Of a stretch of DNA of 64,000 nt, positions 44,132 through 53,362 are shown in pieces. Made by a program: the position numbers and the translations under genes. The notes beneath the pieces were generated by a model. The model saw nothing but the letters and a program-made list of their open reading frames with translations, ran no database searches and was not told the origin of the DNA. Within the stretch, counting starts at the first letter, position 1. Every line of letters starts with the position of its first letter. This DNA is from Curvibacter delicatus NBRC 14919 (GTDB lineage: Bacteria; Pseudomonadota; Gammaproteobacteria; Burkholderiales; Burkholderiaceae_C): NCBI RefSeq assembly GCF_001592265.1, contig NZ_BCWP01000005.1, forward strand, positions 62,001 to 126,000, written 5' to 3'.

Positions 44132-45529
44132 ATGGCCGCTGGAAGCGACTTTTTGACTATTGCAGGTCACTGGGTTGAGCACCACCCCAAGCGGGTGATG
44201 GGCGCCGTCGCTGCAGCACTGCTGCTCGGTGGCGGTGGCGCTTATGCAGTGGCTTCGGCCGTGGTGTCGCTGGGTCCGGATGCAGAGCAATTGCCGGTGC
44301 GCGAAGTTCGTGAGGCCGTCTCCCCCCTGGCTCTGGAGCCCCAGTCCGAAGCGCTGGACCTGCACCGCTTCCGCCTGTTCCGCTCTGACATTACCCGCTC
44401 CACCGATACGGCAGACACCCTGCTCAAGCGCTTGGGCATCAACGACCCGGCGGCGGCGGCCTTCTTGCGTGCCGATGACAATGTCCAGAAAACGCTGCTC
44501 GGCCGCGTTGGCCGCAGTGTCACGGCCGAAGCCACGGATACCAATACCCTGCTCAAGCTCAGTGCACGCTGGAGCCCGGAGGACGATGGCCGCTTTACGC
44601 GCCTGGTGATCGAAAAGCAGGGTGCAACGTTTGTCTCAAAGCTCGAAACCGCCCCGCTGACCGCCTCGACCCGCATCGCCAGTGGCGTCATCCGCACCTC
44701 GCTGTTTGCCGCCACCGATGATGCCCGCATTCCGGACGCCATTGCCATTCAAGTGGCCGAGATCTTCTCCGGTGACATCGACTTCCATCGCTCGCTGCGC
44801 AAGGGCGACCGCTTCTCCGTGGTTTACGAAACACTGGAGGGTGATGGCGAACCGCTGCGTGCCGGCCGCGTGCTGAGCGCCGAGTTCGTCAATGGCGGCA
44901 AGACCTACCAGGCCATGTGGTTCCAGGAACCCGACACGCATGCGGCGCTCCCGCAGGAGCAGGGCCGCGCCACCCACAACCTGACCAGGGGGGGCTACTA
45001 CACGCTCGACGGTCAGAGCCTGCGACGCACCTACCTCGCATCTCCGCTGGAATTCTCGCGCGTCACCAGCGGCTTCAAGATGCGGTTTCATCCCATTCTG
45101 CAGCAATGGCGTGCCCATCTGGGGGTCGACTATGCGGCGCCCACCGGAACACCGGTACGCAGCGTTGGCGATGGCGTGGTCGAATTCGCCGGTGTCCAGA
45201 ACGGGTTTGGCAACGTGGTCTTCATCAAACACCGCAACAGCCACACCACGGTCTATGCCCACCTGAGCCGCATCAGCGTCAAACGCGGCCAAACCGTCAA
45301 CCAGGGCCAGAACATTGGCGCAACCGGCGCCACAGGGTGGGCCACCGGCCCGCATCTGCACTTTGAATTCCGCGTCAATGGCCAGCACCAGGATCCGCTC
45401 ACGATTGCGCGTCAGAGTGAAACCATCCCCGTGTCGGCCGCCGCCAAGCCCCTGTTCCTGCGCTCCGCTTCCGCAGTCCGCCAGCAACTGCTGGCAGCAG
45501 CCTCCCTGCAGCAGGGTGCTTCGCAGTAA
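44132..45529 (+). CDS. M23-family murein endopeptidase, MepM/YebA-like
   Basis: About 465 residues. A membrane helix near 27-48 (GAVAAALLLGGGGAYAVAS) anchors it. An OapA/LysM-like region (DTADTLLKRLGINDPAA) and a middle domain precede the LytM domain, with H329 and D333 in HLGVDYAAPTGTP and H408, H410 in PHLHFEF as zinc ligands. It would cut peptide cross-links during wall growth. The ATG has only a poor ribosome site and an upstream TTG is also possible. The anmK gene follows 26 bases later, which links wall turnover functions. Confidence 0.9.
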   Translation: MAAGSDFLTIAGHWVEHHPKRVMGAVAAALLLGGGGAYAVASAVVSLGPDAEQLPVREVREAVSPLALEPQSEALDLHRFRLFRSDITRSTDTADTLLKRLGINDPAAAAFLRADDNVQKTLLGRVGRSVTAEATDTNTLLKLSARWSPEDDGRFTRLVIEKQGATFVSKLETAPLTASTRIASGVIRTSLFAATDDARIPDAIAIQVAEIFSGDIDFHRSLRKGDRFSVVYETLEGDGEPLRAGRVLSAEFVNGGKTYQAMWFQEPDTHAALPQEQGRATHNLTRGGYYTLDGQSLRRTYLASPLEFSRVTSGFKMRFHPILQQWRAHLGVDYAAPTGTPVRSVGDGVVEFAGVQNGFGNVVFIKHRNSHTTVYAHLSRISVKRGQTVNQGQNIGATGATGWATGPHLHFEFRVNGQHQDPLTIARQSETIPVSAAAKPLFLRSASAVRQQLLAAASLQQGASQ

Positions 45530-45555
45530 GCAACCTTGCCCCCCGGGTAACCAGC

Positions 45556-46665
45556 GTGTCGGCGCTCTATATCGGCCTGATGTCCGGGACCTCGCTCGAC
45601 GGGGTTGACGGCGTCCTTGCCGAATGTGCCGATACGCACACCCGGGTCATCCAGCACGCCCATCTGCCCTTCCCGCCGGACTTGACTGCCGAACTGCTGC
45701 AGCTCAACAACCCTGGTGGCCCGGATGAACTGCACCGTGCCGCCCTTGCCGCCAATGCGCTGGCCCGACTTTATGCCGCTGTCGTCGCCGAGTTGCTCGA
45801 ACGTGCAGCGCTACCCCCAAGCGCCGTCACGGCCATCGGGGCACATGGCCAGACCGTGCGCCACCGCCCAGGCGAGTTTGATGGCACCGGCTACACCTTG
45901 CAGCTCAACAGTCCTGCGCTCCTGGCCGAGTTGAGCGGCATTGATGTGGTCGCAGACTTCCGCAGCCGTGATGTGGCGGCCGGCGGCCAAGGTGCGCCCT
46001 TGGTGCCCGCCTTCCACCGGGCCATGTTTGCCCAACCCGGACAGACGGTGGCCGTACTCAATGTCGGCGGCATCGCCAACCTCTCGGTGCTGCGCGACGA
46101 TGTCGTACTCGGCTTCGATTGCGGCCCCGGCAATGCCATGATGGACGCCTGGTGCCGCCAACATACAGGCCAACCCTTCGATGCAGAAGGACGCTGGGCG
46201 GCAGCCGGCCAGATTCATGAGCCGCTGCTGCAGGTGCTGCTGCGCGAACCTTATTTCGCCTTGCCACCGCCCAAGAGCACAGGGCGTGATCTGTTCAATC
46301 CGTCCTGGCTGGCCAACAAGCTGGCTGGCTTTGAGACTGTGGCACCCGTGGATGTTCAAGCCACGCTGACGGAACTGACCGCCACCGCCTGTGCCGCGGA
46401 TGTACTGCGTCACGGCGCAGACAGTACACGCCTGATCGTTTGCGGCGGCGGCGCGCTCAACCGCCACCTGATGCAGCGCTTGCAGGCAAGACTGCCCAAG
46501 CTCTCGGTTGTTTCCTCGGAACAAGCCGGCTTGCCCGCCCTGCAGGTGGAAGCGGCTGCCTTTGCCTGGTTGGCACGCAAAGCCGTGCTGCGCCAGACAG
46601 CCAGCCTGAAAAGCGTCACGGGCGCCCAAGGCGCCCGTGTACTCGGAGCAATCTACCCGGCGTGA
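45556..46665 (+). CDS. anmK: Anhydro-N-acetylmuramic acid kinase
   Basis: 369 residues, ASKHA kinase fold. GLMSGTSLDGVDGVL opens the sequence, with GAHGQTVRH, DFRSRDVAAGGQGAPLVPAFH, NVGGIANLSVL and DCGPGNAMMDAW following. It hydrolyses and phosphorylates anhydroMurNAc in peptidoglycan recycling. It starts at GTG 45556 (VSALYIGLMSG). Its last 50 bases contain a perfect hairpin that likely serves the opposing erpA. Confidence 0.94.
   Translation: MSALYIGLMSGTSLDGVDGVLAECADTHTRVIQHAHLPFPPDLTAELLQLNNPGGPDELHRAALAANALARLYAAVVAELLERAALPPSAVTAIGAHGQTVRHRPGEFDGTGYTLQLNSPALLAELSGIDVVADFRSRDVAAGGQGAPLVPAFHRAMFAQPGQTVAVLNVGGIANLSVLRDDVVLGFDCGPGNAMMDAWCRQHTGQPFDAEGRWAAAGQIHEPLLQVLLREPYFALPPPKSTGRDLFNPSWLANKLAGFETVAPVDVQATLTELTATACAADVLRHGADSTRLIVCGGGALNRHLMQRLQARLPKLSVVSSEQAGLPALQVEAAAFAWLARKAVLRQTASLKSVTGAQGARVLGAIYPA
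46617..46639 (-). terminator. Hairpin inside the anmK 3' end, likely erpA terminator
   Basis: 10-bp perfect inverted repeat CACGGGCGCC / GGCGCCCGTG with a CAA loop. On the minus strand it lies 40 bases after the erpA stop and is followed by ACGCTTTTC. It is encoded within the last codons of anmK. Confidence 0.6.
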
Positions 46666-46678
46666 GCCGGGCTCTCGC

Positions 46679-47044
46679 TCAGGTCGAGAAGGAAGAACCG
46701 CAACCGCAGGTGGTGGTGGCGTTCGGGTTCTTGATGACGAACTGGGCGCCTTGCAGGTCTTCCTTGTAGTCGATCTCGGCGCCCACCAGATACTGGTAAC
46801 TCATGGCATCAATCAGCAAAGACACACCATTCTTGGTCATGGTGGTGTCGTCCTCATTGGTCACCTCATCAAAGGTGAAACCATACTGGAAACCGGAACA
46901 GCCACCGCCTTGCACAAAGACGCGCAGCTTGAGGTCAGGGTTGCCCTCTTCCGCAATCAGATCTGCCACCTTGGCAGCAGCGCTGTCGGTGAACAGAATG
47001 GGGGCGGGCATCTCGGTTTGAATGTTTTCGGCGACGGCGCTCAT
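46679..47044 (-). CDS. erpA: Iron-sulfur cluster insertion protein ErpA
   Basis: 121 residues, A-type carrier. Conserved cysteines are C49 (GGGCSGFQY), C113 and C115 (TTCGCGSSF). It accepts clusters and passes them to apo-enzymes. ATG 47044 follows GGAG by a six-base gap and is favoured over the in-frame upstream ATG at 47056. It is convergent with anmK, with 13 bases between stops. Confidence 0.95.
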   Translation of the reverse strand: MSAVAENIQTEMPAPILFTDSAAAKVADLIAEEGNPDLKLRVFVQGGGCSGFQYGFTFDEVTNEDDTTMTKNGVSLLIDAMSYQYLVGAEIDYKEDLQGAQFVIKNPNATTTCGCGSSFST

Positions 47045-47103
47045 GGATGACTCCAAATAGGACGGATTGAGCGAATACTACACAATTTCGCTCAAGAATT
47101 CAG

Positions 47104-47499
47104 TTACTGGTTATTTGCCGCCAATTTCAGTGTGGGCTTTTCCTCGGCCATGTCGACTGGGCGCATCTGCCCGGCAATGATGGCCCCCTGGTGCATCTCC
47201 AGCGCGCTGTAATGGATATCGCCCTCAATATGCGCCTTGGGCTGCAATTCGAGCATCAGGCGCGCGTAAACCGGCCCTTTCACCGTGCCATTGATGATGA
47301 CATGGTCGGCATGGATCTCGCCAATCACCGTGGCCGTTTCCGAAATCACCAGAATGCTGGCCTGATCGGGGTTGGCATTCACATCGCCGATCACCTTGCC
47401 ATCGACGCGCAAGCCGTCCGAAAAACGCAGGGTGCCGTCAATCTGGCTGCCATCGGCAATCAGGCTACGGATGGGGGGCTGTTTTTTCTTGTTGAACAT
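47104..47499 (-). CDS. Bactofilin
   Basis: 131 residues. The central beta-helix repeats are evident: SQIDGTLRFSDGLRVDGKVIGDV, ASILVISETATVIGEIHADHVIINGTVKGPVYA (landmarks GTLRF, DGKVIGD, GEIHA, GTVKGPV). Short charged tails lie on both sides. Bactofilins polymerise without nucleotide and organise wall enzymes or polarity. ATG 47499 follows a GAGG. The DUF6776-like gene is 21 bases upstream in the same direction, so the two are probably one operon. Confidence 0.93.
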   Translation of the reverse strand: MFNKKKQPPIRSLIADGSQIDGTLRFSDGLRVDGKVIGDVNANPDQASILVISETATVIGEIHADHVIINGTVKGPVYARLMLELQPKAHIEGDIHYSALEMHQGAIIAGQMRPVDMAEEKPTLKLAANNQ

Positions 47500-47520
47500 G
47501 TTTGGCACCTCTCTGATGGA

Positions 47521-48249
47521 TTACAACTTGATCGACTGCACTGCCTTGGTCACCGTACCCTCCATGACCTTGGCTGAAATCCCCTTGACCACGGTCTGGG
47601 GCGGCAATTCAAACACCCCTTCAAGCCGGCCATACTGGCGGAACTTCAAGGACTGGGCGCCACTTGGCAACGGTGCCGACCACGGCTTGCCACCCTGCAG
47701 CCCGGTGAAACTCAACTCCAGACGCCCGTTGAATTCAGGCGCGTTCTTCACCGGCTGGATCACCAGAACTTGCCATTTTAGTTGACGCCCATCCTGCAGC
47801 TCCGCCTGCAGGCCCCGAATGGCCAGACTTTCCGCACCGCCTGTCGGAATCAGCTTCTCGAAGAAACCCAGGTCATCCCGCAGGGAGCGGTTTTCACTCT
47901 CCAGTTGCTTGTTCTGGACGCTCAGGCGTTCCTGTGCCGCCTTCTCGGCGGTCAGCAAGGTGCTGGACGTATTGGCCACCGACATGGCCTTGTCGCGCTC
48001 GTCCTTCATGGCCGACAACTGCTGGCGCGCCGCGCCCAGTTCAGCACGCAACTGCGCAACCTCCTCGGTGCGGCCACCGTCAATGCCGGCAATGTCCTTG
48101 CCGAACTCGAACGCCCACAAGCCGATGGCGGCACAAAAACCCAGCACGATGGCGACCAGCGCCCAGCGCAAGGGCCAAGGCATGGCACTGCGCACGGACA
48201 TGCGCGGTGCGCTGATGGTGAGGCGACGATGGAGCAGACGAAATCTCAT
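47521..48249 (-). CDS. DUF6776-like membrane protein with coiled coil
   Basis: 242 residues. A basic N-terminus (MRFRLLHRRL) and one membrane helix (about 24-44, LRWALVAIVLGFCAAIGLWAF) are followed by a long coiled coil (about 60-125, rich in LRAELGAARQQL-type heptads) and a C-terminal beta domain (KWQVLVIQPVKNAPEFNGRLEL in part). I recognise it as the DUF6776 family, function unknown. Next to bactofilin it may be a membrane anchor for the filament. That is inference from order alone. Confidence 0.75.
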   Translation of the reverse strand: MRFRLLHRRLTISAPRMSVRSAMPWPLRWALVAIVLGFCAAIGLWAFEFGKDIAGIDGGRTEEVAQLRAELGAARQQLSAMKDERDKAMSVANTSSTLLTAEKAAQERLSVQNKQLESENRSLRDDLGFFEKLIPTGGAESLAIRGLQAELQDGRQLKWQVLVIQPVKNAPEFNGRLELSFTGLQGGKPWSAPLPSGAQSLKFRQYGRLEGVFELPPQTVVKGISAKVMEGTVTKAVQSIKL

Positions 48250-48353
48250 GGAAGAGCGAGTCTAGCAGTCCAAAAACACAACAGCCGCCAGAATTTGCAT
48301 TCGGGCGGCTGCTGGGCTGCAACAAATTGCAGCAGGCGAAACTTCGTGTGAAA

Positions 48354-48746
48354 TTAACGCTTGCTGAACTGCTTGCGACGGCGTGCGGAGTGCAAGCCGA
48401 CCTTCTTACGTTCGACTTCACGCGCATCGCGCGTGACAAAGCCAGCCTGGCTCAGAGCCGGCTTGAGCGATGCGTCGTAGTCGATCAGGGCACGGGTGAT
48501 GCCGTGGCGGGTTGCGCCGGCCTGGCCGGACTCACCACCACCTGCCACATTGACCATGATGTCGAAAGATTCGGCATGGTTGGTCAGCATCAGGGGCTGC
48601 TTGCAGATCATGATCGAGGTTTGACGACCGAAGAAGTTCTCGATGTCTTTGCCATTGACCGTGATCTTGCCGGTGCCTTTTTTCAGAAACACGCGGGCGA
48701 CGCTGGATTTGCGACGGCCGGTGCCATTGTTCCATTCACCAATCAT
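48354..48746 (-). CDS. rpsI: 30S ribosomal protein S9
   Basis: 130 residues. [19 protein letters not shown] near the start and the basic C-terminal tail [19 protein letters not shown], which reaches the P-site tRNA, are diagnostic. It follows rplM by 11 bases, the universal pair. Confidence 0.98.
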   Translation of the reverse strand: MIGEWNNGTGRRKSSVARVFLKKGTGKITVNGKDIENFFGRQTSIMICKQPLMLTNHAESFDIMVNVAGGGESGQAGATRHGITRALIDYDASLKPALSQAGFVTRDAREVERKKVGLHSARRRKQFSKR

Positions 48747-48757
48747 CTCAAGGCTCC

Positions 48758-49189
48758 TTAGATTTCCAACACTTTGGGTTGCTGGGCGGTGTGCGGGTGC
48801 TCAGCACCACCGTACACCTTGAGCTTCTTGATCATGGCGTAGCCGAGCGGGCCCTTGGGCAGCATGCCCTTGACGGCCTTTTCCAGCGCGCGGCCGGGAT
48901 GCTTGGCTTGCATGTCACGGAAATTGGTGGCCGTGATACCGCCCGGGTAACCCGAGTGGCGGTAGTACACCTTGTCCAACGGCTTGGCGCCGGTGACGCG
49001 CAGCTGGGCTGCGTTGATGATGACGATGAAGTCACCGGTATCGACGTGAGGCGTGTAAATGGCCTTGTGTTTGCCGCGCAAACGGAGAGCAACTTCGCTG
49101 GCTACTCGTCCGAGGACCTTGTCGGTCGCGTCAATCACAAACCACTCGTGCGTCACGTCAGCGGGTTTGGCGCTGAACGTTTTGGTCAT
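48758..49189 (-). CDS. rplM: 50S ribosomal protein L13
   Basis: 143 residues. [40 protein letters not shown] and [19 protein letters not shown] are L13 hallmarks. ATG 49189 is the family start; an upstream open frame extends into the leader and is not real. A strong promoter lies about 125 bases upstream, leaving a leader of roughly 115 bases. Confidence 0.98.
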   Translation of the reverse strand: MTKTFSAKPADVTHEWFVIDATDKVLGRVASEVALRLRGKHKAIYTPHVDTGDFIVIINAAQLRVTGAKPLDKVYYRHSGYPGGITATNFRDMQAKHPGRALEKAVKGMLPKGPLGYAMIKKLKVYGGAEHPHTAQQPKVLEI

Positions 49190-49273
49190 GAGTTTTCTCT
49201 TCAAAGAGGGTTTGTCGGACTCTTTTCCACGGTCGGCGTTCCTCTGACGGGAATCTCTTAGGTGGGGATTCAA

Positions 49274-49341
49274 GCTTCGCCGCGGAGTCACGATAGCGCT
49301 GCGAAGCCCGCCATTATACAAAAATCGGCGTTTTTGGCCAA
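49274..49341 (-). promoter_or_regulatory. rplM-rpsI promoter and 5' leader hairpin
   Basis: On the minus strand -35 TTGGCC (49341-49336), a 17-base spacer and a perfect -10 TATAAT (49318-49313). Transcription would start near 49306, right at a hairpin whose 7-bp stem GCTTCGC / GCGAAGC spans 49307-49274. A second stem AAAGAG/CTCTTT lies nearer to the start codon. A leader target for autoregulation is possible but inferred. Confidence 0.75.
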
Positions 49342-49350
49342 ATCCGGTCC

Positions 49351-50997
49351 TCAAGGCCGATTTCCACCGCCCTCCGGGTAGCGCCGGTGGTCCTCAATGC
49401 ACACCGGCAGCTTCGCATACTCGGGCTTCTGGCATTCCAGGTGGATGCACATGGGGCGCGTGATGAAGTTGCTGTCAGCGCACACTTCGGTCGTAGTTGG
49501 CGCCGTCTTGGCGGCCGCCTTGCCCGCCGGTACCGGTGTTGCTTTCTCGACCGGCACCGCCTTGTCGTCCGGACGTGCCGCCGCCTCTTTCGCCTTGCGG
49601 GTGCCCGCCGCCCTGGCTGGCGCGGCAACGGGTGCCGTGGCGGCAGCCTCCTCGTTCCGCCGGGGCAGGGCCGGACTGGCCACTGGCGCCGGCTCGGGCG
49701 CGGCCACCTGAGGCGCCTGAACCGGCCTGCCTTCTCGCCACCCCCAGTAGGCCAACCCCATCAAGCCCAGCGCAGCCAGCACAAGCCCTGCCGTTTTCTG
49801 GCCCGACCAGCGCCCCTGCGTGGCGGCACCTCCAGCGGCCGGCGCATTCAAGGCAGACGGGCGGGTTTCGTCCTCGTCGCCCAAATCCAGGTCCGGCCGC
49901 CCGCCATCCAGCAAGATGTCGTCGCGGGCCTGGGTGACCGGCCACTCGTCTTCATTCACGCCTGTCGGCGACGACGTGAGCAAAACATCCGACTGGACAC
50001 TCGCCAGATCGGCGCCCAGGACGCCCCGCCAGTCGAAGGTCGCCAGATGGTCGGGTGGTACCAGCCCCATTTCATCGATCAGCTGCGCCACACTCTGTGG
50101 CCGCTGCGACGGTTGAATTGCCAACGCATGATCAATCGCCTGGATGAACTCAGCCGAATAGTGCTGACCGAAATGCGCCTGCACAGTGGTGGCCACGCTG
50201 GCCATCGTCGGCAGGCTGTCGCGCACCACCCGGAAGGTGGCTGGCTGCGGCGGCTCGTTGCGCACGCAACCGTGGATCACGGCCGCCAGCGCATACAGAT
50301 CAGACCAGGGGCCTGGTTTCAGGTCCTCGACCGAGGCGTACTGTTCGATCGGCGCGTAGTTCACCTTCAGGATGGCGGTGTGCTGGTGCGTCTGGTCGCT
50401 GATGGCACGTCGGGCCGCCCCCAGGTCCAGCAGCACGGGCGGCCCGACGTCCTGCAGGAAGATGTTGTCAGGCGAGACATCGCGGTGCACCGTGCCGTGC
50501 TCGTGCAGCACGCGCAGTGCCTGGAGAATGGACCACAGCACCGTGCGCAGCCAGGCCTCGGGCGGCGGCGCGGCCATCTGGCAACGCGCCTGCTTCAGGG
50601 TGATGCCGCTGTACAGGGGCATCACCATATAGGCGGTGTTGTTGGCTTCCCAGAAACGGTAGACCTTGACCAGGGACGGGTGGTCGAACTGCGCCAGCAA
50701 CCGCGCCTCGGCAATGAAAGAGGTCAAACCGGACTGGTAAGTCGACTGGTCCGCGGTGGAACGCAAGGCCAGCGACTGGCCGTCCTGCCGGTTCACCAGC
50801 GCCGCCGGCATGTACTCCTTGATGGCCACCGGGCGATGCAGGGAGTGGTCGTAGGCACGGTACACCATGCCGAAGCCGCCCACACCCAGCAGCGCCTGCA
50901 CCTCGAACTCGGCCAGCCGCGTACCGGCCGGCAAGGCATCGACATGCGCCGGTGCGGTCGCAGCGGAAGACAAGGGAGAGGCAGGGGTATCCGTCAT
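49351..50997 (-). CDS. Serine/threonine protein kinase with single membrane helix
   Basis: 548 residues. Kinase domain (about 25-295): glycine loop GVGGFGMV (38-45), lysine K60 in VAIKEYMP, catalytic HRDVSPDN (H171-N178) and D191 in LDLGAAR, where DLG replaces DFG. A membrane helix near 400 ([19 protein letters not shown]) is followed by an Ala/Pro-rich linker and a C-terminal segment with four cysteines ([23 protein letters not shown]). The latter is likely periplasmic. The substrate is unknown. ATG 50997 gives MTDTPASP and an upstream extension is unlikely. Confidence 0.88.
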   Translation of the reverse strand: MTDTPASPLSSAATAPAHVDALPAGTRLAEFEVQALLGVGGFGMVYRAYDHSLHRPVAIKEYMPAALVNRQDGQSLALRSTADQSTYQSGLTSFIAEARLLAQFDHPSLVKVYRFWEANNTAYMVMPLYSGITLKQARCQMAAPPPEAWLRTVLWSILQALRVLHEHGTVHRDVSPDNIFLQDVGPPVLLDLGAARRAISDQTHQHTAILKVNYAPIEQYASVEDLKPGPWSDLYALAAVIHGCVRNEPPQPATFRVVRDSLPTMASVATTVQAHFGQHYSAEFIQAIDHALAIQPSQRPQSVAQLIDEMGLVPPDHLATFDWRGVLGADLASVQSDVLLTSSPTGVNEDEWPVTQARDDILLDGGRPDLDLGDEDETRPSALNAPAAGGAATQGRWSGQKTAGLVLAALGLMGLAYWGWREGRPVQAPQVAAPEPAPVASPALPRRNEEAAATAPVAAPARAAGTRKAKEAAARPDDKAVPVEKATPVPAGKAAAKTAPTTTEVCADSNFITRPMCIHLECQKPEYAKLPVCIEDHRRYPEGGGNRP

Positions 50998-51080
50998 GCG
51001 GCGGATTCTTGCATGGAATATCACGTGCTGATCTTGCGAAATACAGGCGGCTGTCGCCGCCCTCGTTACCATTGGCACCT

Positions 51081-51971
51081 ATGTTCAGTTACCGCCACGC
51101 CTTCCATGCCGGCAATCACGCCGATGTGCTCAAGCACACCGTGCTCATTGCCATGCTTCACCACCTCACCCAAAAGGAGGCGGCCCTGACGGTGCTGGAC
51201 ACCCATGCCGGCGCCGGCCTGTACCGGCTTGACAGCGAGTTCACCGAAACCAGCGGCGAGGCCGCCGATGGCATCCAGCGTCTGCTGAAACCAACCGAGG
51301 GCATGACACTGGCACCGGCCCTGCAGGACTACCTCGACCTGGTGGCCAGCTTCAACAGCAAGGGCAACTGGCGCATCTACCCCGGCTCGCCCTTCATCAT
51401 CCAGCGCCTGCTGCGCGGGCATGACAAGCTCAAGCTGTTCGAACTCCACCCGACCGACACCAAGACGCTGATGGCCAATGTGGAGCAGTTGGAAGCCGGC
51501 CGCCAGGTGGCCGTGCTGCGTGAAGACGGCTTCGAGGGCATCCGCAAATTCCTGCCGCCGCCTGCGCGCCGTGCCCTGGTGCTGTGCGACCCGAGCTACG
51601 AGCTCAAGAACGACTATGCGCGTGTTGCCGCCATGGCAACCGAGGCGCTCAAACGTTTTCCCACCGGCACCTATGCCATCTGGTACCCCATCATCCCGCG
51701 CCCCGAAGCGCACGACCTGCCACGCAAGCTCAAGACCCTGGCCACCAAGGCCGGCAAGAGCTGGCTCCACGCCACGCTGACGGTCAAATCGAGCAAGCTG
51801 GTGGCCGATGTGCAAGGCGAGACCAAGCGCCCCGGCCTGCCGGCCAGCGGCATGTTTGTCATCAACCCGACGCACACACTCAAGCCCGCCTTGCAGGCGG
51901 CGCTGCCGCAAATGGTGACCCTGCTGGCGCAGGACCGCCACGCCGCCTTCACGCTCGACGCCGGGGGTTAA
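51081..51971 (+). CDS. rlmJ: 23S rRNA (adenine-2030-N6)-methyltransferase RlmJ
   Basis: 296 residues. MFSYRHAFHAGNHADVLKH is the family start and contains the RHxFHAGN motif; DTHAGAG is the SAM loop and DPSYE the DPPY-type catalytic motif. It is divergent from the kinase gene, with 83 bases between starts. The upstream in-frame extension lies in the promoter region and is rejected. Confidence 0.95.
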   Translation: MFSYRHAFHAGNHADVLKHTVLIAMLHHLTQKEAALTVLDTHAGAGLYRLDSEFTETSGEAADGIQRLLKPTEGMTLAPALQDYLDLVASFNSKGNWRIYPGSPFIIQRLLRGHDKLKLFELHPTDTKTLMANVEQLEAGRQVAVLREDGFEGIRKFLPPPARRALVLCDPSYELKNDYARVAAMATEALKRFPTGTYAIWYPIIPRPEAHDLPRKLKTLATKAGKSWLHATLTVKSSKLVADVQGETKRPGLPASGMFVINPTHTLKPALQAALPQMVTLLAQDRHAAFTLDAGG

Positions 51972-51980
51972 CCCCAATCG

Positions 51981-52017
51981 AATTAACCGACCGGTCGGTC
52001 GGTTAATTGACTATACT
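51981..52017 (+). promoter_or_regulatory. Putative PaaR-type operator and promoter of paaABCDE
   Basis: Two 12-bp inverted arms, AATTAACCGACC and GGTCGGTTAATT, with a GGTC centre (51981-52008). A -10-like TATACT follows at 52012-52017, so a bound repressor would cover the promoter. The element matches the paaG site in 20 of 21 positions. An AGGAG precedes paaA. Confidence 0.8.
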
Positions 52018-52064
52018 GCCCCTCAATCGGCGCCCAAAGACTCGGCGCGCCGCAGGAGAACTGC

Positions 52065-53072
52065 ATGTATACACAAGCGCTCGACCTACCCGAAGGTTCA
52101 AACGGCAAGACGGCCGCCCCGGCCAGCCATGAAGCCGGCCCCATGGCCCGCTTCGAGGCCTGCATCGATGCCGACGGCCGCATCGAACCGCAGGACTGGA
52201 TGCCCGAGGCCTACCGCAAGACCCTGGTGCGCCAGATCAGCCAGCACGCACACAGCGAAATCATCGGCATGCAGCCCGAGGGCAACTGGATCTCGCGCGC
52301 GCCCTCGCTCAAGCGCAAGGCAATCCTGATCGCCAAGGTGCAGGACGAAGGCGGCCACGGCCTCTACCTCTACAGCGCGGCCGAGACGCTGGGCACTTCG
52401 CGCGACCAGCTGCTCGACGGTCTGCACAGCGGCCGCGCCAAGTACAGCTCGATCTTCAACTACCCGACGCTGAACTGGGCCGACGTCGGCGTGATCGGCT
52501 GGCTGGTCGACGGCGCGGCCATCATGAACCAGATTCCCTTGTGCCGCTGCTCCTACGGCCCCTATGCACGCGCGATGATCCGCATCTGCAAGGAAGAAAG
52601 CTTCCACCAGCGCCAGGGCTACGAGGCCCTGCTGGCCATGATGCAAGGCACACCGGCGCAACGTGCGCTGGTGCAGGACGCGGTGAACCGCTGGTGGTGG
52701 CCGGTGCTGGCCATGTTCGGCCCGCCCGATGCCGACAGCCAACACAGCGGCCAGAGCATGCGCTGGGGCATCAAACGCATCAGCAACGACGACCTGCGCC
52801 AGCGTTTCGTCGACGCCACCGTGCCGCAGGCCAAGGTGCTGGGTGTCAGCCTGCCCGATCCCGACTTGGCATGGAATGAAGAACGTCAGCACCACGACTA
52901 CGGCGCCATCGACTGGGACGAGTTCTGGGCCACGGTCAACGGCAACGGCCCGTGCAACCGCGAGCGCCTGGCCACCCGGGTGAAAGCCCATGACGACGGC
53001 CAGTGGGTGCGCGATGCCGCGCTGGCCCATGCCGAGAAACAACAACGCCGCGCCATGAAGGAGGCCGCATGA
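52065..53072 (+). CDS. paaA: 1,2-phenylacetyl-CoA epoxidase subunit A
   Basis: 335 residues, catalytic di-iron subunit. Ligand helices are visible as [17 protein letters not shown] and [15 protein letters not shown] (ExxH pattern). [19 protein letters not shown] and [17 protein letters not shown] are conserved PaaA segments. With PaaB, C, D and E it adds one oxygen to the ring of phenylacetyl-CoA. It starts after AGGAG and overlaps paaB by ATGA. Confidence 0.97.
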   Translation: MYTQALDLPEGSNGKTAAPASHEAGPMARFEACIDADGRIEPQDWMPEAYRKTLVRQISQHAHSEIIGMQPEGNWISRAPSLKRKAILIAKVQDEGGHGLYLYSAAETLGTSRDQLLDGLHSGRAKYSSIFNYPTLNWADVGVIGWLVDGAAIMNQIPLCRCSYGPYARAMIRICKEESFHQRQGYEALLAMMQGTPAQRALVQDAVNRWWWPVLAMFGPPDADSQHSGQSMRWGIKRISNDDLRQRFVDATVPQAKVLGVSLPDPDLAWNEERQHHDYGAIDWDEFWATVNGNGPCNRERLATRVKAHDDGQWVRDAALAHAEKQQRRAMKEAA

Positions 53073-53362
53073 ACACCACGCAAAAAGAATGGCCTCTGTG
53101 GGAGGTCTTCATCCGCAGCAAGCAGGGCCTGGAGCACAAGCACTGCGGCAGCCTGCACGCGGTGGACGCCGCACAGGCGTTGCAGATGGCGCGCGACGTC
53201 TACACGCGGCGCCAGGAGGGCGTGAGCATCTGGGTCGTGCCCTCCAACGCCATCACCGCCAGCGCACCGGATGACAAGGGCGAGCTGTTCGACCCCTCGG
53301 GCGACAAGATCTACCGTCACCCGACCTTCTACCGCATCCCCGACGAAGTGGGCCACATGTGA
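53069..53362 (+). CDS. paaB: 1,2-phenylacetyl-CoA epoxidase subunit B
   Basis: 97 residues. [25 protein letters not shown] and [23 protein letters not shown] are diagnostic (landmarks [22 protein letters not shown]). The small subunit bridges PaaA-PaaC pairs. ATG 53069 overlaps the paaA stop and the TGA overlaps the paaC start by one base. Confidence 0.97.
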   Translation: MNTTQKEWPLWEVFIRSKQGLEHKHCGSLHAVDAAQALQMARDVYTRRQEGVSIWVVPSNAITASAPDDKGELFDPSGDKIYRHPTFYRIPDEVGHM

